A stretch of DNA of 64,000 nt from Taishania sp. Lineage in GTDB: Bacteria > Bacteroidota > Bacteroidia > Flavobacteriales_D > Crocinitomicaceae. Below the pieces are notes generated by a model. The model saw only the letters and a list, made by a program, of their open reading frames with translations. It was not told the DNA's origin and searched no databases. The position numbers were made by a program, and so were the translations under genes. Shown one piece after another: positions 54,366 to 63,053 of this stretch (position 1 is the first letter of the stretch; each line of letters opens with the position of its first letter). The stretch lies in NCBI GenBank assembly GCA_030150045.1, contig JASLGM010000027.1:209433-273432 (forward strand). Reading direction: 5' to 3'.

Positions 54366-55218
54366 AGAATTATCACATAATACCCAAACCATTTTTGAAC
54401 AACTCAAAAGAGTGGATGAAAATGGAAATGAATATTGGTCTGCTCGTGAATTGTCTAAGGTTTTAGAGTACTCTGAATATCGTCACTTTATTCCCGTTAT
54501 TAACAGAGCCAAAGAAGCTTGTACAAATAGTGGTCATGATATTGCAGACCATTTCGAGGACTTCCTCGAAATGGTTACAATTGGTTCAGGTGCACAACGC
54601 AAGACTGAAAGTGTAAAACTTTCTCGTTATGCGTCTTATTTAATTGTTCAAAACGCAGATCCAAATAAGGAAATTGTAGCGCAAGGACAAACATATTTTG
54701 CTGTTCAAACGCGTATTCAAGAAATCCAACAAATGGATGAATACAACAGTTTGTCAACAGAAGATGAAAGAAGATTATTCTTAAGAGCAGAATTGGCCAA
54801 ACACAATACGCAACTAGCTGCGGCAGCAAAAGATGCAGGAGTAATTCAACCACTTGATTATGCGATTTTCCAGAACCATGGTTACATGGGCCTATATGGA
54901 GGGTTAGATGCGAAAGGTATTCATGCTAAAAAAGGGTTAAAGAAGAGTCAACAAATTCTCGATCACATGGGAAGTACTGAGTTGGCTGCAAACTTATTCC
55001 GTGCTACGCAAGCAGAAGAAAAATTACGCAGAGAAAATATTCAAGGTAAATCCAATGCCAACAAAGCACATTACGAAGTAGGTAAAAAAGTACGTCAAAC
55101 CATTGAAGAACTTGGCGGTACAATGCCCGAAGATTTACCAACTGTGGATAGTGTTAAAAAATTAGAAAGACAACAGGCAAAACAGTTGAAGCATAAAAAG
55201 GAGAATGATGGAGAATAA
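54358..55218 (+). CDS. dinD: DinD homologue (DNA-damage-inducible protein D)
   Basis: 286 aa. E. coli DinD is a LexA-regulated protein reported to inhibit RecA filaments. Matches: EYWSARELSKVLEYSEYRHFIPVINRAKEAC (Bro-N-like), GSGAQRKTESVKLSRYASYLIVQNADPNKEIVA, and ATQAEEKLRRENIQGKSNANKAHYEVGKKVR. It overlaps hsdM by 8 bp and hsdS by 14 bp, so it is translated as part of the R-M operon. DinD genes do turn up in type I loci. Confidence 0.9.
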   Translation: MAKELSHNTQTIFEQLKRVDENGNEYWSARELSKVLEYSEYRHFIPVINRAKEACTNSGHDIADHFEDFLEMVTIGSGAQRKTESVKLSRYASYLIVQNADPNKEIVAQGQTYFAVQTRIQEIQQMDEYNSLSTEDERRLFLRAELAKHNTQLAAAAKDAGVIQPLDYAIFQNHGYMGLYGGLDAKGIHAKKGLKKSQQILDHMGSTELAANLFRATQAEEKLRRENIQGKSNANKAHYEVGKKVRQTIEELGGTMPEDLPTVDSVKKLERQQAKQLKHKKENDGE

Positions 55219-56311
55219 TTGGAAGGAGATTAAATTGGGTGATTATATATATACAAATAAATCATCTGTATCAAGGGGGTATCCTTTTGATGAAATTAAC
55301 TATTTAGATACAGGTTCAATTACTTGTAATAAAATAGAACAACTGCAACAATTTAAATTATCTGAATCCCCAAGTCGAGCAAAAAGATTAGTCGAACATG
55401 AAGATATTATTTTTTCTACAGTAAGACCAAACCAATTACACTATGGATTTATAGAAAATCCAATTGATAATCTAGTTGTGTCTACAGGTTTTGTTACGAT
55501 TACAGTAAATAAAGAATTTATTTTTCCTAATTATTTATATTATAATATAATTCAATCAAATACAATAGAATATTTACATTCAATTGCAGAGGCTTCTACT
55601 TCGACATATCCTTCACTTAAGTCTAGTGATATAGAAGCTTTAGAAATCCAACTTCCCCCACTTCCCGAGCAAAAAGCCATTGCATCGGTATTGTCTAGTT
55701 TGGATGATAAAATCGACTTATTACACCAACAAAACCAAACCTTAGAGGCGTTGGCGGAAACGTTATTCCGTTAGTGGTTTATCGAAGAAGCAAAAGAGGA
55801 TTGGGAGGAAGGTAAGTTAGGAGATTTAATAAATATAAAGTACGGGAAGGATCATAAAAAACTTCTTGATGGAGATATTCCTGTTTATGGATCAGGAGGT
55901 TTAATGCGCTATGCAGATAAGCATTTATTTTGTGGTGAGTCAGTTCTTATTCCAAGGAAAGGATCGTTAAACAATGTATTGTATAAAAACGAATCATTTT
56001 GGACTGTAGACACTATGTTCTACACGGAAATGAAAATTCTAAATATTGCAAAGTTTATCTATTTCTTTTTGAAAAATCAGGATTTAGCTTCAATGAATGT
56101 AGGTTCTGCAGTACCAAGCATGACTACTGATATTTTAAGTAACATGCCAATAATTATTCCCCCTACTAAAATATTAGAGAAATACGAACATTTCGTGAAC
56201 CCTCTGTTTAAAAAACAATTGGAAAATCATCAACAAATCCAAACCTTAATCCAACTTCGCGATACCCTATTGCCAAAGTTAATGAGTGGCGAGGTGAGGG
56301 TGAAGAATTAA
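55205..56311 (+). pseudogene. hsdS: Type I specificity subunit hsdS interrupted by an in-frame TAG
   Basis: Two halves in the same frame, separated by a single TAG at 55772-55774. The first (189 aa) holds TRD1 and the central conserved helix (LPPLPEQKAIASVLSSLDDKIDLLHQ...LAETLFR). After the stop the frame continues WFIEEAKEDWEEGKLGDL into TRD2 and ends ELRDTLLPKLMSGE-like (IQLRDTLLPKLMSGEV). In intact HsdS proteins this junction usually reads ETLFRQWF, so CAG to TAG is the simplest change. The second half's own ATG (55904) would miss the start of TRD2. The first half could act alone as a half-subunit. Confidence 0.88.
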
Positions 56312-56329
56312 ACTAATTACTACTATTTT

Positions 56330-56974
56330 ATGAAAACAACCTTACTAAATATTGAAAACAAATTCTCTAACCATTACAAAGAACTATTAACCATTCAAGA
56401 AAACATTTTTCAAGAGCTGCTAGCTTATCCTTTTGATCTGGAGCAAGACGAAATCACGTTAGCTGTTTTGGAAAGAATGGATGCTTTTTGGTATTTCCAT
56501 GTCAACAATACAAAAAACATCTTGCAAGGTAATATCAATCCTACAGCAGCAGATTTTTTTACAGAGACCTGTCACTTGTACTTAAAAGCATACTTTCAAT
56601 CAAAGCATGGTCTAATTGTTAAGTCCGAATTTAGTATTGTGTCCGGAAAGAACTCTGTTCGCCCAGACATTTCTATTTGGCAAGGAGATCGATTAATCGC
56701 TGCAATCGAACTTAAAGTTAATGATGGATGGAAAAGAAAATCAATCCACGATCATCTGATAGGACGTGAAGCACAAATAAAGTCCATCCATCCAAATTCC
56801 TATTTTGGTGTCATTGCATTTTGGAATTTCTTTGATACCTCATTACCCGATTGGAACCAAAAATATATTAGTTTATTGACATGGGATGAGAAAAAACACC
56901 ATCCTCGTACAGGAGGACGTATCGAGAATTTAATAAGGAATATTGAGGAGCATTTAGTTAAGATACAGAATTAA
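56330..56974 (+). CDS. PD-(D/E)XK nuclease-like protein inside the R-M locus
   Basis: 214 aa. Not a standard Hsd subunit. The sequence RPDISIWQGDRLIAAIELKVNDGWKRKSI has the PD...(x11)...ExK arrangement of a PD-(D/E)XK nuclease core, with a helical N-terminal 70 residues in front. It follows hsdS by 18 bp and precedes the SIR2-like gene by 56 bp. It could be a nuclease effector or a regulatory companion; the family is not known to me. Confidence 0.72.
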   Translation: MKTTLLNIENKFSNHYKELLTIQENIFQELLAYPFDLEQDEITLAVLERMDAFWYFHVNNTKNILQGNINPTAADFFTETCHLYLKAYFQSKHGLIVKSEFSIVSGKNSVRPDISIWQGDRLIAAIELKVNDGWKRKSIHDHLIGREAQIKSIHPNSYFGVIAFWNFFDTSLPDWNQKYISLLTWDEKKHHPRTGGRIENLIRNIEEHLVKIQN

Positions 56975-57030
56975 TATTCACTCGATCATACTTTAAAGAA
57001 TGTTATAACACTTCAACCACATCACTACTT

Positions 57031-58296
57031 ATGGAATATAAACTTTTAAATTATCAAGACTTATTAAAGGAAATTGAAGGTTGTGAAAATCACCTTTTAT
57101 TAGGAAATGGTTTCAACAGAGGTCTAGGAATCGACACATGTTATAAAGCCATATTTGAAAAAATGATTGCAAATAGCAATGGAGTATACAATGATATTTA
57201 TGATAAAGTGATAGAATGTGGTTTCGATCTAGAAATCTTGATTGATATACTGATGAAAGACATTGCTCCCGAAAATCTTTTTCTACGCAAGTATGTTACT
57301 AATAAGGTAAAACTCGATTTCATGAAAGCTACACATGAAATTGTACGAAAGGAGTTAAAAAATGTCTATGCTGAGAAAAATGAAGGTATATACATTTTAC
57401 TGTCACAGTTTACAAATTACTTTACGCTTAATTACGACCCTTTTTTGTACATGTTATTGTTAAAGTTTAAGTCAACTACCAAATCTTTAGACTTAACATT
57501 TCAGTCGGCAATTCAATTTAAAGAGGATGACGTTAATGTCAATCATCACAACATAGTTTCCGAGATTAGAAATATACGGAATGGCTCATTATCCATCAAC
57601 GTCTCATCAAGTTTAAATCCCACTAAAGCTTCTTTAGACAAGGTCTCTAAATCAACCTTTACAACGATTATTAAACAATACTCAAAATCAAACAATAAGA
57701 ATTGGAAAGGAAAAATAATCGAGGAATCTGTTAATCTGATTTTAGAGGAGGAAAAACAGAAGATGGTTTTATCTAGAATAGACGATGGTGCAAAACTACT
57801 ATTTAATGTAGAGCCCAAAGAGTTTGTCTTTGATGCAACAAGTAAAACTCAAAATCTTTTCTTTTTACATGGGGCATTTCACATTTACCAGGATGGTAAG
57901 TCAATTAAAAAAATTACTCAGTCTGGTGAGAAAGCATTATACGAAAGATTGGAAAAGATTTTAGAAGATGAAAATCAATCATTAATCACAGTATTTCAAT
58001 CAAAAAATAAATTAGATGCAATAAATTCAAACGATTACCTTAAAAACTGCTATTCCAAACTAAAAATATTAAAGGGAAATATACTTATACTTGGCTCAGC
58101 GTTATCTGATAATGACGAACATATATTTTCACATATTAATAAATCCCAAATTGAAAATATTTTTCTTGTTACCACGAAATTGAACGAAGAAAAAGTAGCA
58201 ATTGCTAATAAATTCTTTCCTGATAAAAACATTATCTTTATTGACGCTTACACTATCACTTATGAAGTGCCAGCAGAACAAGCTGTATTACAATGA
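57031..58296 (+). CDS. SIR2-like protein of the DUF4917 type
   Basis: 421 aa. The motifs of a SIR2/NAD-binding fold appear in order: LLLGNGFNRG (G25-R30) in place of GAGxS, LNYD at 133-136 in place of TTNYD, FLHGAFH with H280, and LILGSALSDNDEHI around 352-365. This matches my recollection of DUF4917. SIR2-like proteins in several antiphage systems degrade NAD+. Here the gene lies between hsdS and hsdR and its stop overlaps the hsdR start (ATGA), so it belongs to the R-M operon. Confidence 0.78.
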   Translation: MEYKLLNYQDLLKEIEGCENHLLLGNGFNRGLGIDTCYKAIFEKMIANSNGVYNDIYDKVIECGFDLEILIDILMKDIAPENLFLRKYVTNKVKLDFMKATHEIVRKELKNVYAEKNEGIYILLSQFTNYFTLNYDPFLYMLLLKFKSTTKSLDLTFQSAIQFKEDDVNVNHHNIVSEIRNIRNGSLSINVSSSLNPTKASLDKVSKSTFTTIIKQYSKSNNKNWKGKIIEESVNLILEEEKQKMVLSRIDDGAKLLFNVEPKEFVFDATSKTQNLFFLHGAFHIYQDGKSIKKITQSGEKALYERLEKILEDENQSLITVFQSKNKLDAINSNDYLKNCYSKLKILKGNILILGSALSDNDEHIFSHINKSQIENIFLVTTKLNEEKVAIANKFFPDKNIIFIDAYTITYEVPAEQAVLQ

Positions 58297-61200
58297 ACGA
58301 AAACGCCATAGAACAATTTGCAATCGAACTTTTCGAAAAGCAAAGCTATACATACATCAACGGAAGTGATATCGCTCCCGATAGCAGTTCACCTGAACGT
58401 AGCTCTTTTGAAGAAGTACTATTATTGGAACGTCTCCAAAGAGCAGCGCGTCGCATCAATAACACCTTACCTATTGATGTGGTTCAAGATGCAATAAAAG
58501 AATTGCACCGTATCGCTTCACCAGATTTATTGGCCAATAATGAACAAATTCATCGTTTACTAACGGAAGGTATTCCAATAATCAAACGTGTGGATGGACA
58601 AGATCGTGGAGATCGTGTGTACCTCATCGATTTTGAAAATCCATTGCACAATGAGTTCTTGGTCGTTAATCAATTCACTGTAGTTGAAAATGGAGTAAAC
58701 AAGCGCCCTGACATTATCCTTTTCGTAAATGGTATTCCACTAGTCGTTTTGGAATTGAAAAATGCTACAAACGCTAACACAACAATCGTTTCAGCATTCA
58801 AGCAGTTGGAAACATACAAAGTGATGATTCCATCCCTGTTTAATTTCAACGCTTTCTCAATCATCTCAGATGGTTTAGAAGCAAAGGCAGGAACCATTTC
58901 TGCTGGTATATCTCGCTTTATGGCTTGGAAAACAACAGATGGAAAAACAGAAGCGTCCAAATTAACAAGTCAACTAGAAACACTAATTGAAGGCATGCTC
59001 AATCCAACAACTCTATTGGATTTAGTACGTCACTTTATTGTTTTCGAAAAACATAAAAAAGAAGATGCGTCAGGAATTGTATCGGTGCAAACAATAAAGA
59101 AAGTTGCGGCATACCATCAATATTACGCGGTCAATAGAGCGGTTGAATCCACCAAAAGAGCATCAGGATTCATTTCAACAGAGAACTTAATAAAAATATT
59201 AGGCGAAGCACCTGAAGAATACGGTTTACCTGGTGTAAAAGCACAACCTGCTGGTGATAGAAAAGGTGGTGTTGTATGGCATACACAAGGTTCGGGTAAA
59301 TCGTTATCAATGGTCTTCTATACAGGTAAAATTGTATTGGCATTAAACAACCCAACAGTTTTAATTATCACGGATAGAAATGATTTAGACGATCAATTAT
59401 TTGACACATTCGCTGCATCAAAACAGCTTTTGCGTCAAGATCCGGTTCAAGCAAATGACCGAAAACATTTAAAAGATTTATTGAAAGTCAATTCAGGTGG
59501 CGTTATCTTCACGACCATTCAAAAATTCCAACCAGAAGAAGGGAATGTTTATGAGACCTTATCATCTCGTGAGAACATCATTGTGATAGCAGACGAAGCA
59601 CACCGTACTCAATATGGCTTCAGTGCAAAGACGGTTGATGACAAGGACGAAAACGGAAATGTTATCGGTAAGAAAATCGTATATGGTTTTGCGAAGTACA
59701 TGCGTGATGCTCTACCAAATGCAACCTACTTAGGATTTACAGGTACTCCAATCGAAAGTTCAGATGTAAACACACCAGCTGTATTTGGTAACTATGTAGA
59801 CATCTACGATATTGCGCAAGCGGTAGAAGATGGTGCAACAGTTCGTATTTACTACGAAAGCCGTTTGGCAAAAATTAAACTATCCGAGAAAGGTCGTACA
59901 CTCGTTGAAGAATTAGACCATGAACTTGAAGGAGAAGATCTAACGACATCACAACAAGCAAAAGCTAAATGGACGCAACTCGAAGCATTAATTGGTGGTG
60001 ATGATCGTATCAAAAACATAGCTGCAGATATTGTAGAGCATTTCACACAGCGTCAAGAAGTTTTCCAAGGAAAAGGAATGATTGTTTCCATGAGTAGACG
60101 TATTGCAGCTGACTTATACAATGAAATTGTTGCCATCAAACCCGAGTGGCATTCGGATGATTTGAAGAAAGGAAAAATTAAAGTCATCATGACTTCAGCA
60201 TCCTCAGATGGTCCTGCTTTGGCTAAATTTCATACAACGAAAGAACAACGTAGAATGTTGGCTGAACGTATGAAAGATCCGAATGATGAATTGGAATTGG
60301 TAATCGTTCGCGACATGTGGCTAACAGGATTTGACGCACCTAGTATGCATACGCTTTACATTGATAAACCAATGAAAGGCCACAATTTAATGCAAGCCAT
60401 TGCACGTGTTAACCGTGTCTACAAAGATAAGCCTGGTGGATTGGTTGTCGATTATCTAGGTATAGCGTCAGACCTTAAGAAAGCATTAGCATTTTATTCC
60501 GATGCTGGAGGAAAAGGTGATCCAGCTTTAGCACAAGAAAAAGCAGTTGCAGTGATGCTGGAGAAAATGGAAGTCATTTCCAATATGTATCATGGCTTTC
60601 CATATGAAGATTATTTCGAAGGCGATACCTCTCAAAAGCTAAGCATAATCTTAGCTGCCGAAGACCACATTCTAGGTTTAGACAATGGAAAGAAACGTTA
60701 TATCGATGAGGTTTCTAAATTGTCACAAGCCTTTGCCATTGCCATTCCGCACGAACAAGCGATGGATGCAAAGGACGAAATTTCTTTCTTCCAAGCAGTA
60801 AAAGCACGATTAGTAAAATTTGATTCCACTGGAACAGGTAGAACGGATGAAGAACTAGAAACAACCATTCGTCAAGTAATTGATCAAGCACTCGTTTCTG
60901 ATAAAGTGATCGATGTTTTTGATGCAGCAGGAATTAAAAAACCAGATATTTCAATTCTATCAGATGAATTCTTGATGGAACTGAAAGACATGAAGCACAA
61001 GAACGTAGCTTTAGAAGTCTTAAAAAAACTCTTGAATGATGAAATCCGTTCACGCAGTAAAACCAACATGACTCAAAGCAAATCATTAATGGAAATGCTC
61101 GAGCAATCTATTAATCGATACCACAATAAAATTCTAACAGCTGCAGAAGTAATAGACGAACTAATCAGCATCAGTAAAGAAATCGTAAAGATGGATGAAG

Positions 61201-61505
61201 AACCAAAACAAATGGGGCTTACCTCTTACGAATATGCCTTCTATACTGCTGTAGCCAATAATGACAGTGCAATACAATTGATGCAACAAGAACGTCTCCG
61301 CGAATTAGCAGTAGAATTAACAAACACAATCAAAGCCAACGCATCCATAGACTGGAACATCAAAGAAAGCGTTCGCGCCAAACTAAAAATATCCGTCAAA
61401 CGACTCCTCCGCAAATACGGTTACCCACCCGACATGCAATTACTAGCCACAGAAACAGTCTTAAAACAAGCTGAGATGCTAGCAAAGGAATTAACGAAAA
61501 AGTAA
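58293..61505 (+). CDS. hsdR: Type I restriction endonuclease subunit HsdR
   Basis: 1070 aa. N-terminal PD-(D/E)XK nuclease: D140 in RPDIILF, E154-K156 in ELK, and the QxxxY motif (QLETY, from Q171). SF2 translocase: Walker A TQGSGKS at 331-337, DEAH at 434-437, FTGTPIE near 482. It translocates DNA and cuts far from unmodified sites, in complex with HsdM and HsdS. Full length. Confidence 0.96.
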   Translation: MNENAIEQFAIELFEKQSYTYINGSDIAPDSSSPERSSFEEVLLLERLQRAARRINNTLPIDVVQDAIKELHRIASPDLLANNEQIHRLLTEGIPIIKRVDGQDRGDRVYLIDFENPLHNEFLVVNQFTVVENGVNKRPDIILFVNGIPLVVLELKNATNANTTIVSAFKQLETYKVMIPSLFNFNAFSIISDGLEAKAGTISAGISRFMAWKTTDGKTEASKLTSQLETLIEGMLNPTTLLDLVRHFIVFEKHKKEDASGIVSVQTIKKVAAYHQYYAVNRAVESTKRASGFISTENLIKILGEAPEEYGLPGVKAQPAGDRKGGVVWHTQGSGKSLSMVFYTGKIVLALNNPTVLIITDRNDLDDQLFDTFAASKQLLRQDPVQANDRKHLKDLLKVNSGGVIFTTIQKFQPEEGNVYETLSSRENIIVIADEAHRTQYGFSAKTVDDKDENGNVIGKKIVYGFAKYMRDALPNATYLGFTGTPIESSDVNTPAVFGNYVDIYDIAQAVEDGATVRIYYESRLAKIKLSEKGRTLVEELDHELEGEDLTTSQQAKAKWTQLEALIGGDDRIKNIAADIVEHFTQRQEVFQGKGMIVSMSRRIAADLYNEIVAIKPEWHSDDLKKGKIKVIMTSASSDGPALAKFHTTKEQRRMLAERMKDPNDELELVIVRDMWLTGFDAPSMHTLYIDKPMKGHNLMQAIARVNRVYKDKPGGLVVDYLGIASDLKKALAFYSDAGGKGDPALAQEKAVAVMLEKMEVISNMYHGFPYEDYFEGDTSQKLSIILAAEDHILGLDNGKKRYIDEVSKLSQAFAIAIPHEQAMDAKDEISFFQAVKARLVKFDSTGTGRTDEELETTIRQVIDQALVSDKVIDVFDAAGIKKPDISILSDEFLMELKDMKHKNVALEVLKKLLNDEIRSRSKTNMTQSKSLMEMLEQSINRYHNKILTAAEVIDELISISKEIVKMDEEPKQMGLTSYEYAFYTAVANNDSAIQLMQQERLRELAVELTNTIKANASIDWNIKESVRAKLKISVKRLLRKYGYPPDMQLLATETVLKQAEMLAKELTKK

Positions 61506-61516
61506 AAACTTAACCA

Positions 61517-62143
61517 ATGATGAACACAAAAATCTTAAAATTTATATCCTTTTTTTTGATACTCTTCACATTTACAAGTTGTACAACCAATTATTTAGAT
61601 GATGATGAATATGATGAATACGATGGAACGTATTGTGCAGAAGTTACCTATTACAACCCAAACACAGGTACCAGATCAACTTACAATTTAGATATTGAAG
61701 TGTCTGACAATATTTTAAAAACAATCTATTGGAGCAATGGTGGTTGGTTAGATGAAGATCATTTTACTCCTCAGGAGTTAGACGAAGGTTATTGTGAATT
61801 TACAAGTGATAAAGGTTATAAATATACGGTCCATATAATCGGTAGTCAGTGTAATTCATCAGATAAATCAAAATATACACTTGACCGACAAAATGACGAA
61901 AAAAAAATAACTTGCAGCCGGTGTGGCGATGAAAAAAAAACATATAACGATTATTGCGATGATTGTTTAGACGCTTACTGTAGCAATTGCGGTCGTTTCG
62001 ATGACTATAAATACTTTAGTTATAGAATTTGCTCTGATTGTGAAGAACAAAAAGAAAGAAAAGAAAAAACATGTAAAAACTGTGGTAGTTATGATAGATA
62101 TATGCATCATTCTGACGATTATTGCTCAAATTGCTCTGATTAA
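61517..62143 (+). CDS. Exported lipoprotein with three tandem zinc ribbons
   Basis: 208 aa. Lipoprotein signal (FFLILFTFTSC, C22). Residues 25-120 form a small beta-rich domain. The C-terminal 75 residues hold six CxxC knuckles: C133/C136, C147/C150, C155/C158, C172/C175, C186/C189 and C203/C206, i.e. three zinc-ribbon units (CSRCG, CSNCG, CKNCG starts). Zinc ribbons are normally cytoplasmic. Gene starts 11 bp after hsdR, same strand. Function unknown. Confidence 0.72.
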   Translation: MMNTKILKFISFFLILFTFTSCTTNYLDDDEYDEYDGTYCAEVTYYNPNTGTRSTYNLDIEVSDNILKTIYWSNGGWLDEDHFTPQELDEGYCEFTSDKGYKYTVHIIGSQCNSSDKSKYTLDRQNDEKKITCSRCGDEKKTYNDYCDDCLDAYCSNCGRFDDYKYFSYRICSDCEEQKERKEKTCKNCGSYDRYMHHSDDYCSNCSD

Positions 62144-62238
62144 TATTTTTTTTGTAACATCTGATAGATTCACATCAAACAAACTTCAACATTAGCATCA
62201 AACCAACATTAATTAATTAGTAAACCATAGCAAAAGTC

Positions 62239-62805
62239 ATGTCAAACACTTCATTAAAAAAACATTGCTATTTTAAAAAAAAACAAGAAATCCCTGCCTT
62301 CTTAATAGTTTTGGGATTAATCTTGATCTTTGTTATTGGATATATCTTCTGGTCTTCTAAAGAAAAAGAAAAAATAGACCATTCAGATAAGGAACAAAAT
62401 AAAGAAGATGAAATTCTAAAAACATTGGAACAATATAAGTTGGATTACGAAAAAGCAAAGATCAATTTAGCATTGAAAAGAGTAAAACGTAGAAACTACT
62501 TCTTATGCGCCCGTTTACTTCTTGTTCTGATTGCATTGAGCTACTTCCTAATACTACAATACTGGTTTGACTTTGCTCCTTATAAGAAACCACATGTTGT
62601 TGACAATTTGAGAAATTACCTTTCTTTAATAGTAATAGTTTTCACGACAATTGCTTTTATTACTAAAGGTAATTTAAAAGATTTTAAGGAATCCATTGAA
62701 GAAATGGCAACCAATTGGTTTTTTAAAGAGGAAGAAGCCTTACAATTAGAAATTCAATATAAAGAAATGATAATAATTTCACTAACAAATCACATTGAAA
62801 AATAG
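62239..62805 (+). CDS. Membrane protein of unknown function
   Basis: 188 aa. Predicted helices at about 18-38, 87-109 and 125-142, with a charged, coiled-coil-like stretch (40-80) between the first two and a C-terminal amphipathic helix. Not recognised. It lies between the zinc-ribbon lipoprotein and a PD-(D/E)XK gene. Confidence 0.6.
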   Translation: MSNTSLKKHCYFKKKQEIPAFLIVLGLILIFVIGYIFWSSKEKEKIDHSDKEQNKEDEILKTLEQYKLDYEKAKINLALKRVKRRNYFLCARLLLVLIALSYFLILQYWFDFAPYKKPHVVDNLRNYLSLIVIVFTTIAFITKGNLKDFKESIEEMATNWFFKEEEALQLEIQYKEMIIISLTNHIEK

Positions 62806-62812
62806 AAGCGAA

Positions 62813-62896
62813 ATGACAAGTAAAGAAATTGCTATCGAAGCTATCGATAGAAAACTTCTAGATCTAAAAAATGTCTACAATACCACAGAATTCTAA
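62813..62896 (+). CDS. Possible 27-aa peptide
   Basis: Starts ATG (MTSKEIAIEAIDRKLLD...), 8 bp after the previous stop. Too short to judge; may be chance. Confidence 0.2.
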   Translation: MTSKEIAIEAIDRKLLDLKNVYNTTEF

Positions 62897-62944
62897 ACAT
62901 GTAAAAAAACGACAGTTCCTACATTTAAGAATTAATTTCTAAAG

Positions 62945-62969
62945 ATAGATTTGAAATCTATTTTTTTTC
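62945..62969 (+). terminator. Possible terminator
   Basis: ATAGAT / ATCTAT stem with 5-nt loop, followed by eight T. AT-rich and weak. Confidence 0.5.
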
Positions 62970-63053
62970 TATCACTATATCACCTGTTCTATTCATTTTA
63001 ACTATTTGAAATATCATCATCCATGAAGTTTTTTTTTAAAGTAAATACAATTT

